Assembly: GCF_010470665.1 (NCBI RefSeq) | Contig: NZ_VOPZ01000002.1 | Location: 304,553-368,552 of the forward strand | Direction of reading: 5' to 3' | Length of the DNA stretch: 64,000 nt | Source of the DNA: Desulfovibrio sp. JC022 | Lineage (GTDB): Bacteria > Desulfobacterota > Desulfovibrionia > Desulfovibrionales > Desulfovibrionaceae | Shown here: piece after piece, positions 17,947 to 30,944 of the stretch | Layout: every line of letters starts with the position of its first letter | How positions within the stretch are numbered: position 1 is the first letter of the stretch | Notes under the pieces: model-generated | What the model was told of the DNA's origin: nothing | Seen by the model: the letters and a program-made list of their open reading frames with translations, nothing else | Database searches by the model: none | Made by a program: the position numbers and the translations under genes

Positions 17947-19242
17947 CTACTTCAGGGAATCGGCGTAGATTTCAAGGACGTGTTTTACCTCTACTCCACC
18001 ACCGGTCTGGGACAGCATGTCACCGAGCTGCATCATGCATGCAGGGCAACCAGTTGCCGCAACCTGTGCACCGGCGTCGCGGACGTTGCCCGCCTTACGC
18101 TCACCGATGCTCTTGGAGAGGTCGTAGTGGTAAAGGTTGAAGGAACCGCCGCAGCCACAGCAACGGTTGGCTTCGTTCATTTCCTTGAACTCGTAACTTT
18201 CGTTACTCTTCAGCAAGGCACGGGGCTGTGCGGCAACACCAAGGGATTTAGAGAGGTGACAGGGGTCGTGGTAGGTAACGACCTTTCCGCCCTTCTTGGG
18301 TTCCGCAGGAGCCTTAACGCCCACGATATCAACGAGGAATGCGTTAATGTCCATGGTCTTAGCTGCGAGATCCTTAACTTTTTCTACGAAAACAGGATCT
18401 TCATTATCAATCATTTTAGGCCAGGTCTCATGCAGAGTGGCTGTGCAGGTAGCACAGGGAGTCACCAGATAATCAAAGGTTCCGTCTTCGAAAGCCTTGA
18501 TATTCTGTTTCATGAGAGCAACCATGGTATCAGCATCACCGGAAGCCAGTGTGGGGATACCGCAGCAGGCCTGTCCCTTGGGCAGGAAGATTCCAACACC
18601 GTGGTGTTCCAGAATCTTGATTGCCGCATGACCTACATTGGGGAACATTTTATCCACAACACAGCCGGGGTAGAAAGCTACCTTGAGGCCGCTCTTGCCG
18701 CGGGGAGTATCCAGCTGGGGATAATCCTTGCGGAAAGGCTTTTTAGCCAGAGGCATGAAGTGACGTTCGCCAAGCAGCGGGTTCAGCATGGCACAGCTTG
18801 CAGCACCGGAGGCCTGGTCGGCGATCTTTGCAAACGGACCCTGAAACTTTGCGCTCATCTCAGTCAGAGTGTTGAACAGTTTGGGACGGGTAAGCAGTCC
18901 CTTGAAGATCATCTTCTTAGCCGGGGAAAGCCCCTTGTAGGCGGTAACGATAACGCGCGCCTTCATGAAGATGTCCATAATCTTTACGCCGGAAGGACAG
19001 TTGGCAGCACAGGAACCGCAAAGCAGACACCTGTTCAGCTTTTCGTTAACCTGATCAGCGTCTTTGACCATTTCGTGGGCAAGCTTCTCCAGAAGAGCGA
19101 TCTTGCCGCGGGTCACGTCTGCTTCCTGCATGGTTTCGGCGAATACAGGACAAACGGCCTGACACATACCGCACTTCATGCAGGCGACCATCTGGTCATC
19201 CAGCTCCATGAGGTTTTGAGCTAATTGCTTAAGATCTTCCAT
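17947..19242 (-). CDS. Iron-sulfur CCG-domain subunit of D-lactate/glycolate dehydrogenase (GlcF-like)
   Basis: A 431-residue soluble protein with two [4Fe-4S] motifs, CMKCGMCQAVCP (21-32) and CLLCGSCAANCP (about 71-82), and two CCG domains (GCVVDKMFP...CCGIP and HDPCHLSKS...CCGCGG...GCPAC). It accepts electrons from the FAD subunit encoded immediately upstream (1 bp apart) and hands them to a quinone or other carrier. By position it corresponds to DVU3028 of D. vulgaris, part of the enzyme assigned to D-lactate. Substrate preference cannot be read from sequence. Confidence 0.88.
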   Translation of the reverse strand: MEDLKQLAQNLMELDDQMVACMKCGMCQAVCPVFAETMQEADVTRGKIALLEKLAHEMVKDADQVNEKLNRCLLCGSCAANCPSGVKIMDIFMKARVIVTAYKGLSPAKKMIFKGLLTRPKLFNTLTEMSAKFQGPFAKIADQASGAASCAMLNPLLGERHFMPLAKKPFRKDYPQLDTPRGKSGLKVAFYPGCVVDKMFPNVGHAAIKILEHHGVGIFLPKGQACCGIPTLASGDADTMVALMKQNIKAFEDGTFDYLVTPCATCTATLHETWPKMIDNEDPVFVEKVKDLAAKTMDINAFLVDIVGVKAPAEPKKGGKVVTYHDPCHLSKSLGVAAQPRALLKSNESYEFKEMNEANRCCGCGGSFNLYHYDLSKSIGERKAGNVRDAGAQVAATGCPACMMQLGDMLSQTGGGVEVKHVLEIYADSLK

Positions 19243-19243
19243 C

Positions 19244-20629
19244 CTAGACGTCTCCGATAATCTTGGTGGGGTTCAGGATACCTTTCGGATCGATAGCCCG
19301 CTTCATTTTCAGGGAGTACTCAAGGGTAGCCTTGGAAGTTTCTTTTTCCATCCACTTGGATTTTGCCATACCGATTCCGTGCTCGCCGGAAAGGGTTCCC
19401 TTAAGGGAAAGAGCAACATCAAAGATTTCGTTAACCGCTTCTTCTACGCGGTGGAACTCTTCCTTGTTTCTGTTGTCACACAGGATGGTGGGGTGAAGGT
19501 TACCATCACCGGCGTGACCGAAGGTTCCGATGTCGAGTTTGTATTTTGCAGCGATCTTTTCCAGACCTTCCATCATTGCAGGAATCTGGGAGCGCGGTAC
19601 GGTAGCATCTTCGAGAACGGTAGTCGGTTTCGCACGGGCAAGAGCAGGCAGAGCGTTACGACGAGCGGTCCAGAGGGCTTCACGTTCTTCAGCGGTTTCT
19701 GCCATTTTAACTTCGTTGGCACCGCACTTCTTACAAATATTAACAACCTTTTCAGCATCTTCGATGACTTCAGCCTGATGACCGTCAACTTCGATGAGCA
19801 GGATTGCGCCAGCATCACGGGGCAGACCGGCTTTGGTGAAGTCGTCTACGTAGCGGATGGTGGAATTGTCGAGGAATTCCAGAGTACAGGGAACAATGTG
19901 ATTGGAAATGATGGAAGCAACGGTTTCAGATGCTTTGTGGACATCGGGGAAAACAGCCATCATAGCCTTGGATGCTTTCGGCGGCGGAACGAGCTTGAGG
20001 ATGATGTTGGAGAACACACCCAGAGTTCCTTCGGAAGCAACCATGAGTCCGGCAAGATTATAGCCGGTTACACATTTAACGGTGCGGGAACCGGATTTGA
20101 TCAGGTCACCGTTTACATCATAGAAATCCATGCCCATGACGTAATCTTTGGTAACACCGTATTTGAGTCCGCGGAGTCCGCCAGCGTTCTCAGCAACGTT
20201 ACCACCGATGGTGGAAACTGCCTGTGAACCCGGATCCGGGGGATAGAAAAGTCCTTTAGCGGCAACCTGTGCTGCGAACTGTGCAGTTACAACACCGGGC
20301 TCTACTACTGCGTAGAGATCCTGCTCATTGATTTCGAGAATTTTATTGAGACCGTTGGTCAGAACAACAACGCCACCGGGGTGGGGAATGGTACCACCGG
20401 AAAGGTTTGTTCCTGCGCCGCGAACGGTCATGGGCAGGCCATGTTCATTACAGAGTGCGGTAACGGGGCCGATCTGCTCGGTAGTGGTAGGCTTGATTAC
20501 GAGGGAAGGTACCTGGGGATCGAGTACCGCGGAATCGTAAGAATATGCGTGGAGGTCAGCTTCTTCGTGCATGACATTTCCAGCACCTACAATCTTTTCA
20601 AAGTCTTTTGCTAATTTAGCGTTGGACAT
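19244..20629 (-). CDS. FAD-linked D-lactate/glycolate dehydrogenase subunit (GlcD-like)
   Basis: A 461-residue VAO/PCMH-fold flavoprotein. FAD-binding motifs RGAGTNLSGGTIP (about 70-82) and STIGGNVAENAGG (about 139-151) are present, with the C-terminal HAGDGNLHP motif and GEHGIG. It oxidises a 2-hydroxy acid, most likely D-lactate in this setting, and works with the CCG iron-sulfur protein encoded 1 bp downstream. The order permease, FAD subunit, iron-sulfur subunit matches the D. vulgaris region. A strong hairpin separates it from the permease gene. Confidence 0.9.
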   Translation of the reverse strand: MSNAKLAKDFEKIVGAGNVMHEEADLHAYSYDSAVLDPQVPSLVIKPTTTEQIGPVTALCNEHGLPMTVRGAGTNLSGGTIPHPGGVVVLTNGLNKILEINEQDLYAVVEPGVVTAQFAAQVAAKGLFYPPDPGSQAVSTIGGNVAENAGGLRGLKYGVTKDYVMGMDFYDVNGDLIKSGSRTVKCVTGYNLAGLMVASEGTLGVFSNIILKLVPPPKASKAMMAVFPDVHKASETVASIISNHIVPCTLEFLDNSTIRYVDDFTKAGLPRDAGAILLIEVDGHQAEVIEDAEKVVNICKKCGANEVKMAETAEEREALWTARRNALPALARAKPTTVLEDATVPRSQIPAMMEGLEKIAAKYKLDIGTFGHAGDGNLHPTILCDNRNKEEFHRVEEAVNEIFDVALSLKGTLSGEHGIGMAKSKWMEKETSKATLEYSLKMKRAIDPKGILNPTKIIGDV

Positions 20630-20692
20630 GTTTTTTTGCTCCTGAATCTAAAAAACAATCATTTATATAAATCAACCCGGACTAATTAAACT

Positions 20693-20722
20693 CTCAGGGC
20701 CGGAGCCGTCTCCGGCCCTGAG
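20693..20722 (-). other. Intercistronic hairpin, permease to glcD-like gene
   Basis: CTCAGGGCCGGAG / CTCCGGCCCTGAG, a 13-bp GC-rich stem with a 4-nt loop, 15 nt after the permease stop. AGAGTTTAATT follows on the - strand; there is no proper U-tract. Confidence 0.7.
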
Positions 20723-20737
20723 GGGGACGTTATTTAA

Positions 20738-22450
20738 TTAGAACAGTCCGGGGTACATTACGAAGGAGAGTACGCAGGCTACGATACCTACTACTGCACC
20801 GTAGAGGAGGAAAGGCCATACGGTACGCTTAAGGATCTGACCTTCCATACCGGAGAGACCGACAACCGCACATGCTGCAACGATGTTGTGGATGCAGATC
20901 ATGTTACCCATTGCGCCACCAACAGCCTGTGCAGATACGATGATCTGACGGGGCAGGTCGAGTTTAGCAGCTACGCCCCACTGGAATTCAGCGAAGAGCA
21001 GGTCGGATACAGTGTTGGAACCGGTGATGAAGGAACCGAGACCACCAACAAAGGATGCGAACATGGGCCAGGTCTGGCCGGCGAGACCGGAAACAGCTTC
21101 AGCCAGTGCCAGAGGCATGGACTGGTAACCGTTGGGGTTCAGTGCAGCGTCAGCAATACCGGAACCGCGGAAGATGGAGACCAGTGCTACGGAGAAGAAC
21201 AGCGCGATGGTGGGGTTCTTCATTTTAACGATAGCTTCTTTCCATGCGGTAGCGGCTTTATCAGCGGGCATACCGTGGATGAAGATGGTCAGTACTGCTA
21301 CAAGAGCGAAAGGAATGGTACCGGGCAGGTACAGAACCTTGATGGAGTTGTTTACTGATTCAAAACCGAGGATGTTCTTAAAGGGGATTGCAACACCTGC
21401 GAGCATGCCTTTAAGGCCAAGCTCGGGGATACGGGTGATAACAAGGATGAGACCGATGAGAATGTAAGGAGTCCAAGCTTTCAGCTGACTCATGTGAGCC
21501 TTGAACTCACCGGAGTTCTCAGCGGATACGGAACCTGTCCATTCAGCATCCCAAGTGGAGGGTGCGCCGAAGTCCCAGGTTTTTTCAGGTACACAAAAAC
21601 CGTTTTTAGCACCGAGTACAGCAATACCGAGACCTACGAGACCACCAAGCAGGGAGGGGAACTCAGGTCCGACAAACCATGCGGTGAAGAGGTAAGGAAC
21701 GGAGAAAGCGGTGGATGCGAAAAGAGAGAATTTCCATGCAGCGAAACCTTCAGACCATTTCTTGTTTTCACCGAAGAAACGGGTCATGAAACCGAGCATG
21801 AAGATGGGCAGGATGTAGATCATGGGAATGTGCATCACAGTTGACCACTGACCTACAACTGCGTCGAAAGCTTCCATGGAGTTGAAGTTCAGGCCGGGTA
21901 CTGCGGAAGCAACAGCCTGGTCAACATAAGAAGTCAGGTATTTCATACCGAGGATAACCGGGGTACCGACAGCACCGAAGGTTACAGGGAAGGAGTTGTA
22001 TACCAGACACATTACAACTGCACACAAGGGGGGGAACCCGAGGCTGAGGAGCAACGGAGCTGCCAGAGCTGCGGGAGTACCGAAACCTGCGGCACCTTCA
22101 ATGAATGCGGCGAACAGGTAACCGATGATCAGAACCTGTACGCGGCGGTCACGGCTGATACCCTGAAAACCGTACTGAATGGTTTCCATACCGCCGGAAT
22201 ATTGCAGAGTGTAAAGAATGATGATTGCCCCGAAAACAATGATCAGGACGCCGATAGCGGTAACAAAACCATGCAAAGTAAGAGCTGCAACATAAGCAGT
22301 GGGCAGGTTCCAGACGGCGATTGCGCCTGCAACAGCAGAGAGCCATGCAACGGGCATAGCTTTAGTAGCGGGCCAGCGAAGACCGACCATGAGTACCAGA
22401 GCCAGTACGATCGGGATGATCGCAACGAGGGCTAAAATTCCTACAGACAT
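20738..22450 (-). CDS. L-lactate permease, LctP family
   Basis: A 570-residue polytopic inner-membrane protein of about 13-14 helices, matching the lactate permease (LctP/LldP) family in length and in the [10 protein letters not shown] and [14 protein letters not shown] motifs; the late [14 protein letters not shown] segment is also typical. It imports lactate, probably with protons. GGAGGAAAC precedes the ATG. It is the second gene of the locus after por. Its leader contains a possible internal promoter and mutually interlocked stems, so it may be regulated separately from por. Confidence 0.93.
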   Translation of the reverse strand: MSVGILALVAIIPIVLALVLMVGLRWPATKAMPVAWLSAVAGAIAVWNLPTAYVAALTLHGFVTAIGVLIIVFGAIIILYTLQYSGGMETIQYGFQGISRDRRVQVLIIGYLFAAFIEGAAGFGTPAALAAPLLLSLGFPPLCAVVMCLVYNSFPVTFGAVGTPVILGMKYLTSYVDQAVASAVPGLNFNSMEAFDAVVGQWSTVMHIPMIYILPIFMLGFMTRFFGENKKWSEGFAAWKFSLFASTAFSVPYLFTAWFVGPEFPSLLGGLVGLGIAVLGAKNGFCVPEKTWDFGAPSTWDAEWTGSVSAENSGEFKAHMSQLKAWTPYILIGLILVITRIPELGLKGMLAGVAIPFKNILGFESVNNSIKVLYLPGTIPFALVAVLTIFIHGMPADKAATAWKEAIVKMKNPTIALFFSVALVSIFRGSGIADAALNPNGYQSMPLALAEAVSGLAGQTWPMFASFVGGLGSFITGSNTVSDLLFAEFQWGVAAKLDLPRQIIVSAQAVGGAMGNMICIHNIVAACAVVGLSGMEGQILKRTVWPFLLYGAVVGIVACVLSFVMYPGLF

Positions 22451-22475
22451 GTTTCCTCCTTAAGCAGTGAAAAAT

Positions 22476-22535
22476 CACTTGTGTTCTTTGCCGTGCTCTG
22501 ACGAGAACACTCCCATCATACCACATAAGCACGGC
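22476..22535 (-). promoter_or_regulatory. Candidate internal promoter and interlocked stems before the lactate permease
   Basis: On the - strand an extended -10 TGGTATGAT (22523-22515) lies upstream of the permease. Two stems interlock: GTGTTCT/AGAACAC (22481-22487 with 22504-22510) and GCCGTGCT/AGCACGGC (22490-22497 with 22528-22535), the order of an H-type pseudoknot. Alternatively the GCCGTGCT...AGCACGGC pair is a split operator around the promoter. A small AGTGA/TCACT hairpin sits just before the GGAGG. Confidence 0.4.
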
Positions 22536-22632
22536 ATAGGTTCAGCGTTTTTTAAAAGTCTGCTGAAATGACTTCTACCCTGCCCTCCTCTTGCTGCGAT
22601 ACCTTCCACAATTTCGCAGAGAGAGGGGGTGC

Positions 22633-22665
22633 TGCGGACGGGCCACCTGTGCAGGCCCGTCCGCA
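22633..22665 (-). other. Intercistronic hairpin, por to permease
   Basis: TGCGGACGGGCC / GGCCCGTCCGCA, a perfect 12-bp GC-rich stem with a 9-nt loop, 13 nt after the por stop. GCACCCCCTC follows; there is no U-tract. Confidence 0.75.
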
Positions 22666-22678
22666 GGCGCGGGTGGTG

Positions 22679-26215
<3,537 letters not shown>

Positions 26216-26315
26216 TTAAGAGAATTAATGTAATAACCTCACCGAGTAATTAAAAACCTTGCAAAAACAATCGGAACCCACGGCGCAAGGTTGAACACTC
26301 ACATAAGCCCTAGTT

Positions 26316-26331
26316 ATCAATTTGCGTGCCA
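26316..26331 (-). promoter_or_regulatory. Sigma54 (-24/-12) promoter of por
   Basis: On the - strand TGGCACG-CAAA-TTGAT: a perfect -24 element TGGCACG (26331-26325), 4 bp, then TTGAT where consensus is TTGCA/T. GG-to-G(C/A) spacing is correct. It is 113-128 bp before the por ATG, next to a gene for a sigma54 activator. Confidence 0.75.
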
Positions 26332-26412
26332 AGTTTCGAAAACACGACAAAAGTACGGATATTCAAGCAGTTAAAGAACTCTTCCCTTTGCCCTCAACAG
26401 TAACCGCTCATT

Positions 26413-26445
26413 TTTGTCCGAAATTTAAGACAAAGAAAGTGTCTT
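26413..26445. promoter_or_regulatory. Candidate activator-binding dyads upstream of por
   Basis: Two overlapping inverted repeats: TTTGTC-N10-GACAAA (26413-26434) and AAGACA-N7-TGTCTT (26427-26445). They lie about 80-130 bp upstream of the -24/-12 promoter, where enhancer-binding proteins usually bind. Proposed sites for the adjacent response regulator; not proven. Confidence 0.45.
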
Positions 26446-26529
26446 TAAAATTCCTTATCTCCGTAACAGGACTGAAACATGAGTCTAAAAGCCCGCAGCT
26501 CAACGCATTCAGCCCAAAGCACACAAAAA

Positions 26530-26559
26530 AAGCCTTGTCCTTAAAAAAAGACAAGGCTT
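26530..26559 (-). terminator. Rho-independent terminator of the response regulator gene
   Basis: AAGCCTTGTC / GACAAGGCTT with an A-rich 10-nt loop; on the - strand it continues into seven T. It isolates the two-component genes from the por promoter region. The whole 432-bp gap between por and the regulator gene holds this terminator, the dyads and the promoter. Confidence 0.88.
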
Positions 26560-26635
26560 AGTCTTAAAAACCAGACTGAACACTTATTCAATGATTATCT
26601 AGCACTGAGCCCGTCATAACAGGCACTCACTTACA

Positions 26636-28108
26636 TCAATCATTTATCCCATGCTTCTTGAGTAAAGCATAAAAATGCGAGCGCGAAAGACCTGATATTT
26701 TAAGGATTGTAGCGGTCTCGCCCTCGTGTCTTAAGAGAAGCTCTTCAAGGTATTTTTTCTCGGCCATACCCTTGAAAATTTTAAGGGGAGGCAACTCTTC
26801 AGTGAGAATTTCAGACACAGCATTTTCAAAAACTGAATTCTGATTCAATCCAAGTGAGTCTTTTTTTTCAGACACAGATTCCCTTACAGGTTCCGGCTGA
26901 ACATCTTCCAAAGAAATATTACCACTTTTCTTGAGATTATATTTTGCCAGCTTGATTCGCAGGTTATCTGAAAGATGCATGGCGTAGATGGTATTTCCGG
27001 AACCGGAAGCTACAAATGCCTGTTCCACAATATTAAAGAGCTGGCGCACGTTACCGGGCCAGTCATAGTTTTCCAGCACTTCGTAAAAGTCAGAACTGGC
27101 AACTTTGGGCGGCACACCGTATTGCGCGCTGAGCCGTGTAAGGTGATAAGAAGTCAGCTCGCGTATATCCCCTTCCCTTTCGCGCAGGGGCGGCAGGTAA
27201 ATATGAATGGTCTGGATGCGATAAAGCAGATCCTGCCTGAATTCTCCACGGGCAACCATGGCTTCAAGATCACGGTTGGTTGCAGCAATCAGCCTGAAAT
27301 CACTCTTGAACTCCCTATTCTCTCCCACCGGACGATAAGTACGCTCCTGCAAAACCCTGAGAAAGGACTTCTGCACCGCAAGCGGCATCTCGCCCACCTC
27401 ATCAAGAAACAAGGTTCCCTTATCCGCCAAAGGAATAAGACCCTTCCGGTCGGCCTGTGCACCGGTAAAAGAACCGCGCTTGTGTCCGAAAAGAGTACTC
27501 TCAACCAATGTCTCAGTAAGAGAGGCGCAATCCACGACTACAAAATTATTCCCGGAACGCTTGGAATTTTCATGGATAGTCTGAGCGAAAAGCTCCTTAC
27601 CGGTCCCTGTCTCACCGTTAACCAGCACGTTGGCATCAGAGCCGGAGGCATGGGCTACCAGATCGTAACACCCTTTTATCTCCGTACTTTTACCAACAAT
27701 ATTATCAAGATTCAGAGCCACACACTGGGCTTTGTTCTGCTTTTCGATATGAAACTCAAGAGCTCTGCGCATGGACAGGGTCATCTGCTTCACAGAGGAA
27801 GGCTTGACCAGAAAATCCCAGGCCCCGCCCTGAATGGCCAGTTCAGCCCCGTCAGCATCACCCTTCCCGGTCAGAATGATAACTTCGGGATTACCGGATG
27901 AATCTTTGACCTGCTGCAAATAATCAAGCCCGTTACCGTCCGGCAGAGAAATATCGAGAAAAACAAGATCAAAATCAGTGGCCTGCACTTTGGAAAGGCC
28001 GTCTCTCAAGTTATAGGCACTGACAGACTCATGCCCCGTGCGGGCAATAAGACTCTCAATTGTTTCGCAAACCTGCACATCATCATCTATAATCAGAATT
28101 TTACCCAT
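26636..28108 (-). CDS. Sigma54-dependent response regulator (LurR-like)
   Basis: A 490-residue NtrC-type activator. Receiver domain 1-120 with acidic pocket D8-D10 and phosphoacceptor D52 (VFLDISLPDGNG); AAA+ domain with Walker A GETGTGKE (about 164-171) and the sigma54-contact loop GSFTGA; C-terminal Fis-type HTH (SGLSRSHFYALLKKHG). The loop has Ser where GAFTGA has Ala, a common variant. Its start overlaps the end of the kinase gene by 8 bp, so they form one operon. By position it corresponds to DVU3023 (LurR, lactate utilisation) of D. vulgaris, and a -24/-12 promoter with upstream dyads lies just beyond its terminator. Confidence 0.9.
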   Translation of the reverse strand: MGKILIIDDDVQVCETIESLIARTGHESVSAYNLRDGLSKVQATDFDLVFLDISLPDGNGLDYLQQVKDSSGNPEVIILTGKGDADGAELAIQGGAWDFLVKPSSVKQMTLSMRRALEFHIEKQNKAQCVALNLDNIVGKSTEIKGCYDLVAHASGSDANVLVNGETGTGKELFAQTIHENSKRSGNNFVVVDCASLTETLVESTLFGHKRGSFTGAQADRKGLIPLADKGTLFLDEVGEMPLAVQKSFLRVLQERTYRPVGENREFKSDFRLIAATNRDLEAMVARGEFRQDLLYRIQTIHIYLPPLREREGDIRELTSYHLTRLSAQYGVPPKVASSDFYEVLENYDWPGNVRQLFNIVEQAFVASGSGNTIYAMHLSDNLRIKLAKYNLKKSGNISLEDVQPEPVRESVSEKKDSLGLNQNSVFENAVSEILTEELPPLKIFKGMAEKKYLEELLLRHEGETATILKISGLSRSHFYALLKKHGIND

Positions 28109-30761
28109 CTATGTACTCCGTCGAAGACAGAACTTCTCGAATTGCGTCAGCTATAGTTGTTTTATTATAAGGCTTCATCAGAACTTTCCTGACACTCTTA
28201 ACATCATATTCTACATCCGCTACGTAACTAAGCACATTGCGCCTGCCGGAAACAACCAGAATAGGCAGGTCCGGAGCCACATCCTGAACCATGCGAGCAA
28301 GTTCCAGCCCGTTGGTATGCGGCATATCGTAATCGGTTATCATCAAATCAAATCGTCCGGGTTCGTCCACAATCAAGTTAAACGCTTTTTCCGGGGAAGC
28401 AAGGGCCGTAACCATATATCCCAGACTTTCCAGAATACGGGGTGTGGTCTCCAGCTGATCCTCGTCATCCTCCACAAAAAGGATATTCTCCTTCCCCATG
28501 GGCAATGCCCCGTAACTCTTGCGGGCTGTATCACGCAGCTGCCCCTGTACCGGGAGGAAAATTTCAAAACAAGTTCTTACTTCCGGGGTACTGCTGACAG
28601 AAATTCCGCCGCCATGACCTTTAATCAGGCCATGCACAACAGCCAGACCCAGCCCGGTACCTTCGGCCTTTCCTTTGGTGGTAAAGAATGGATCAAAAAT
28701 TTTATCAAGTATTTCAACGGGTATCCCCGGACCATTATCCGCAATTTCCAGTCGCAAATAGATGCCGGGAGCGACGCGCATGAACTGGGCCTGCTCATCT
28801 TCAACCTCGACAGTGGTCAAGGTTACATCAATGCGCCCGCCACGCCCTTTCAGGGAATGAAAAGAATTTGTACACAGGTTCATGATCACCTGATGGATCT
28901 GAGTCGGATCGGCCATAACGTGCGGCGCACCTTCCGGGACATTGGCTGATACCCGAATATTACGCGGCAGGGAAGCCTTGATAAAGTCCACGGTTTCCTT
29001 AACAACTTCACCGATATCAGTAGGCTTAAACCCCTCCTGCGAGGGACGGCTGAAGGTAAGAATCTGCTTTACCACCCGGCTTCCGCGCTGTGCAGCCTTA
29101 ATGGCCCGGTCAAGATCTTTATAGGTCAGGGTCCCCTCCTCAATGTCACTCAAGGCCAGTTCCACCGAGTTCATAATTGAAGTAAGGATATTGTTGAAAT
29201 CGTGGGCAATTCCACCTGCAAGGGTCCCGATAGCCTCCATCTTCTGAGACTGAAGAAGCTGCTTCTCAAGGTTGACCTTACGGGTCACATCTTCGGCAGT
29301 GGAAAGCGTTCCCACTACCGCCCCTTTTTCATTGTAAAGGGGCACCTTGTTAATCTCCAGCCAGACCGGGTCCTCACCTTCACGGATCAGGGACCAGTTG
29401 ATCCCCATACGCGGTTTACCGGACTGAAGCACTTTTTTGTCCCAGACAGCAGCCTGTTCCGCAAACCTGCGGTGGACTTCAACCTCTGAATCAGTAAGCC
29501 CTACCAGAGCCCACGGGGAACCGAGCCCGAAAAAGTCAGTAAACGAATGGTTGGCACCCAGATAACGCTGCTCTTTATCCTTCCAGCAAATCAACAACGG
29601 GATAGTATCCATAAGGATTTCCTGAAACGAAAGCTGGGCCTTAATGCGTTTTTCCACCTTACGACGCTGTAAGATGGAAATAACCAGCATTACCAGAATC
29701 ATACTCAATCCGAGAATAGAAACGATAATGGTCCAAAAAACCTGTTTATCCAGTTTGTAAAAATAATCAGGCTCATTGATTATGATGCTGTCTTCAGGAA
29801 GCACATCACTATTGATTTTAAACCTTTCCAACACGTTATAATCAAACATATAATATTCATTGGTGGCTTTGATCACTCTCTGCTTCGGCATTTTCCCGGT
29901 CTTGAGTACGTACAAAGCCATCTCAGCGGCCTTACGTCCCTGATCAGTGCCGGAAAGCAGCTTCCCGCCCACAATACCGTGGCCGAGCAGAAACTCCCAG
30001 ACACTGAAAATCATCACCGGAGAATTCTGGTAAATTATATTAAGCACTTCTTCCGAAGATAAAAGTTCGCCATGTGCGCCTTTATAAAAAGGCGTGAAAA
30101 GCAAGACTTCATTCTTATTCATAGTCCGTGAATGGGCCAGCAAATCCACAAGAGGCATATCGTTCCAGTATTCAAAATTCAGAACCCCCTTGAACAACGG
30201 TTCCACTTTCCTGATCTGTTCCCTGATAGCACGGGAAGTAACAGACTGGTCCCCGACTACAACAACCTTGTCCACATTGGGATTAATATTAAGGGCAAGA
30301 TCAATATTGTCCTTGATGTCCGGATTTTCCAAAACCCCGCAATAGTTATCCAGCCCTTTGATCAATTCAGGTCGGAAATCGTTGATCCCGCAAAAAATAA
30401 CAGGCACACCGGGAAAAAAAGTATCCCGGTAACGGAGCATAAAATTAAGGGCATTGTTATCTGAAACAACAATGGCTGAGAACTTATACTTCTGATATTT
30501 GAATACGTAGTAGGAATGCAGGATTTCCATAAAATCCCGACCCTTAAACCGCTTTGTGTCCATATATTCAATATGCAGGTCAATATTCAGCCCGCTGCTG
30601 GCAAAAGATTTGCGCAAGCCTTGTAGAATATCATCAGACCACTTGTAGCCGTTCTGATAAGAATTCAGGTAAAGAATATTACGCTTATCACCTTCAGCCT
30701 GAGCGACAGAAGCTAAAAATATACTTATAATAAGCAAAGTTATAGTGAATAGTTGTTTCAC
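28101..30761 (-). CDS. Hybrid histidine kinase with ABC-type periplasmic sensor
   Basis: An 886-residue membrane sensor. Signal peptide about 1-22, then a periplasmic ABC substrate-binding-like domain (about 25-330), one membrane helix (about 338-362), a PAS domain (about 375-490), HisKA with [14 protein letters not shown], HATPase with N-box NLCTNSFHS and [11 protein letters not shown], and a C-terminal receiver with FVEDDED and [12 protein letters not shown]. It is predicted to sense an extracytoplasmic ligand, perhaps an organic acid, and phosphorylate the sigma54 regulator whose gene overlaps it. The GTG start at 30761 has GGAGAACAT upstream. The additional receiver suggests a phosphorelay, for which an Hpt protein would be needed. 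Confidence 0.88.
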   Translation of the reverse strand: MKQLFTITLLIISIFLASVAQAEGDKRNILYLNSYQNGYKWSDDILQGLRKSFASSGLNIDLHIEYMDTKRFKGRDFMEILHSYYVFKYQKYKFSAIVVSDNNALNFMLRYRDTFFPGVPVIFCGINDFRPELIKGLDNYCGVLENPDIKDNIDLALNINPNVDKVVVVGDQSVTSRAIREQIRKVEPLFKGVLNFEYWNDMPLVDLLAHSRTMNKNEVLLFTPFYKGAHGELLSSEEVLNIIYQNSPVMIFSVWEFLLGHGIVGGKLLSGTDQGRKAAEMALYVLKTGKMPKQRVIKATNEYYMFDYNVLERFKINSDVLPEDSIIINEPDYFYKLDKQVFWTIIVSILGLSMILVMLVISILQRRKVEKRIKAQLSFQEILMDTIPLLICWKDKEQRYLGANHSFTDFFGLGSPWALVGLTDSEVEVHRRFAEQAAVWDKKVLQSGKPRMGINWSLIREGEDPVWLEINKVPLYNEKGAVVGTLSTAEDVTRKVNLEKQLLQSQKMEAIGTLAGGIAHDFNNILTSIMNSVELALSDIEEGTLTYKDLDRAIKAAQRGSRVVKQILTFSRPSQEGFKPTDIGEVVKETVDFIKASLPRNIRVSANVPEGAPHVMADPTQIHQVIMNLCTNSFHSLKGRGGRIDVTLTTVEVEDEQAQFMRVAPGIYLRLEIADNGPGIPVEILDKIFDPFFTTKGKAEGTGLGLAVVHGLIKGHGGGISVSSTPEVRTCFEIFLPVQGQLRDTARKSYGALPMGKENILFVEDDEDQLETTPRILESLGYMVTALASPEKAFNLIVDEPGRFDLMITDYDMPHTNGLELARMVQDVAPDLPILVVSGRRNVLSYVADVEYDVKSVRKVLMKPYNKTTIADAIREVLSSTEYIDG

Positions 30762-30944
30762 TTTCCATGTTCTCCGGTTAATATGCCTAAATGCAGGGGT
30801 GCAGCCGGGATAGCTTTCAAATGTTCTCCCTCACAGGCTTCCCTGTCCAGCTTTTACAATATACAAGAAGCGTACCGCATTGTTTCAAATTTCACGCTAT
30901 CTGCATATGTTATAATTCAAAAAACCCTTATTCTGGAGAAAAAA

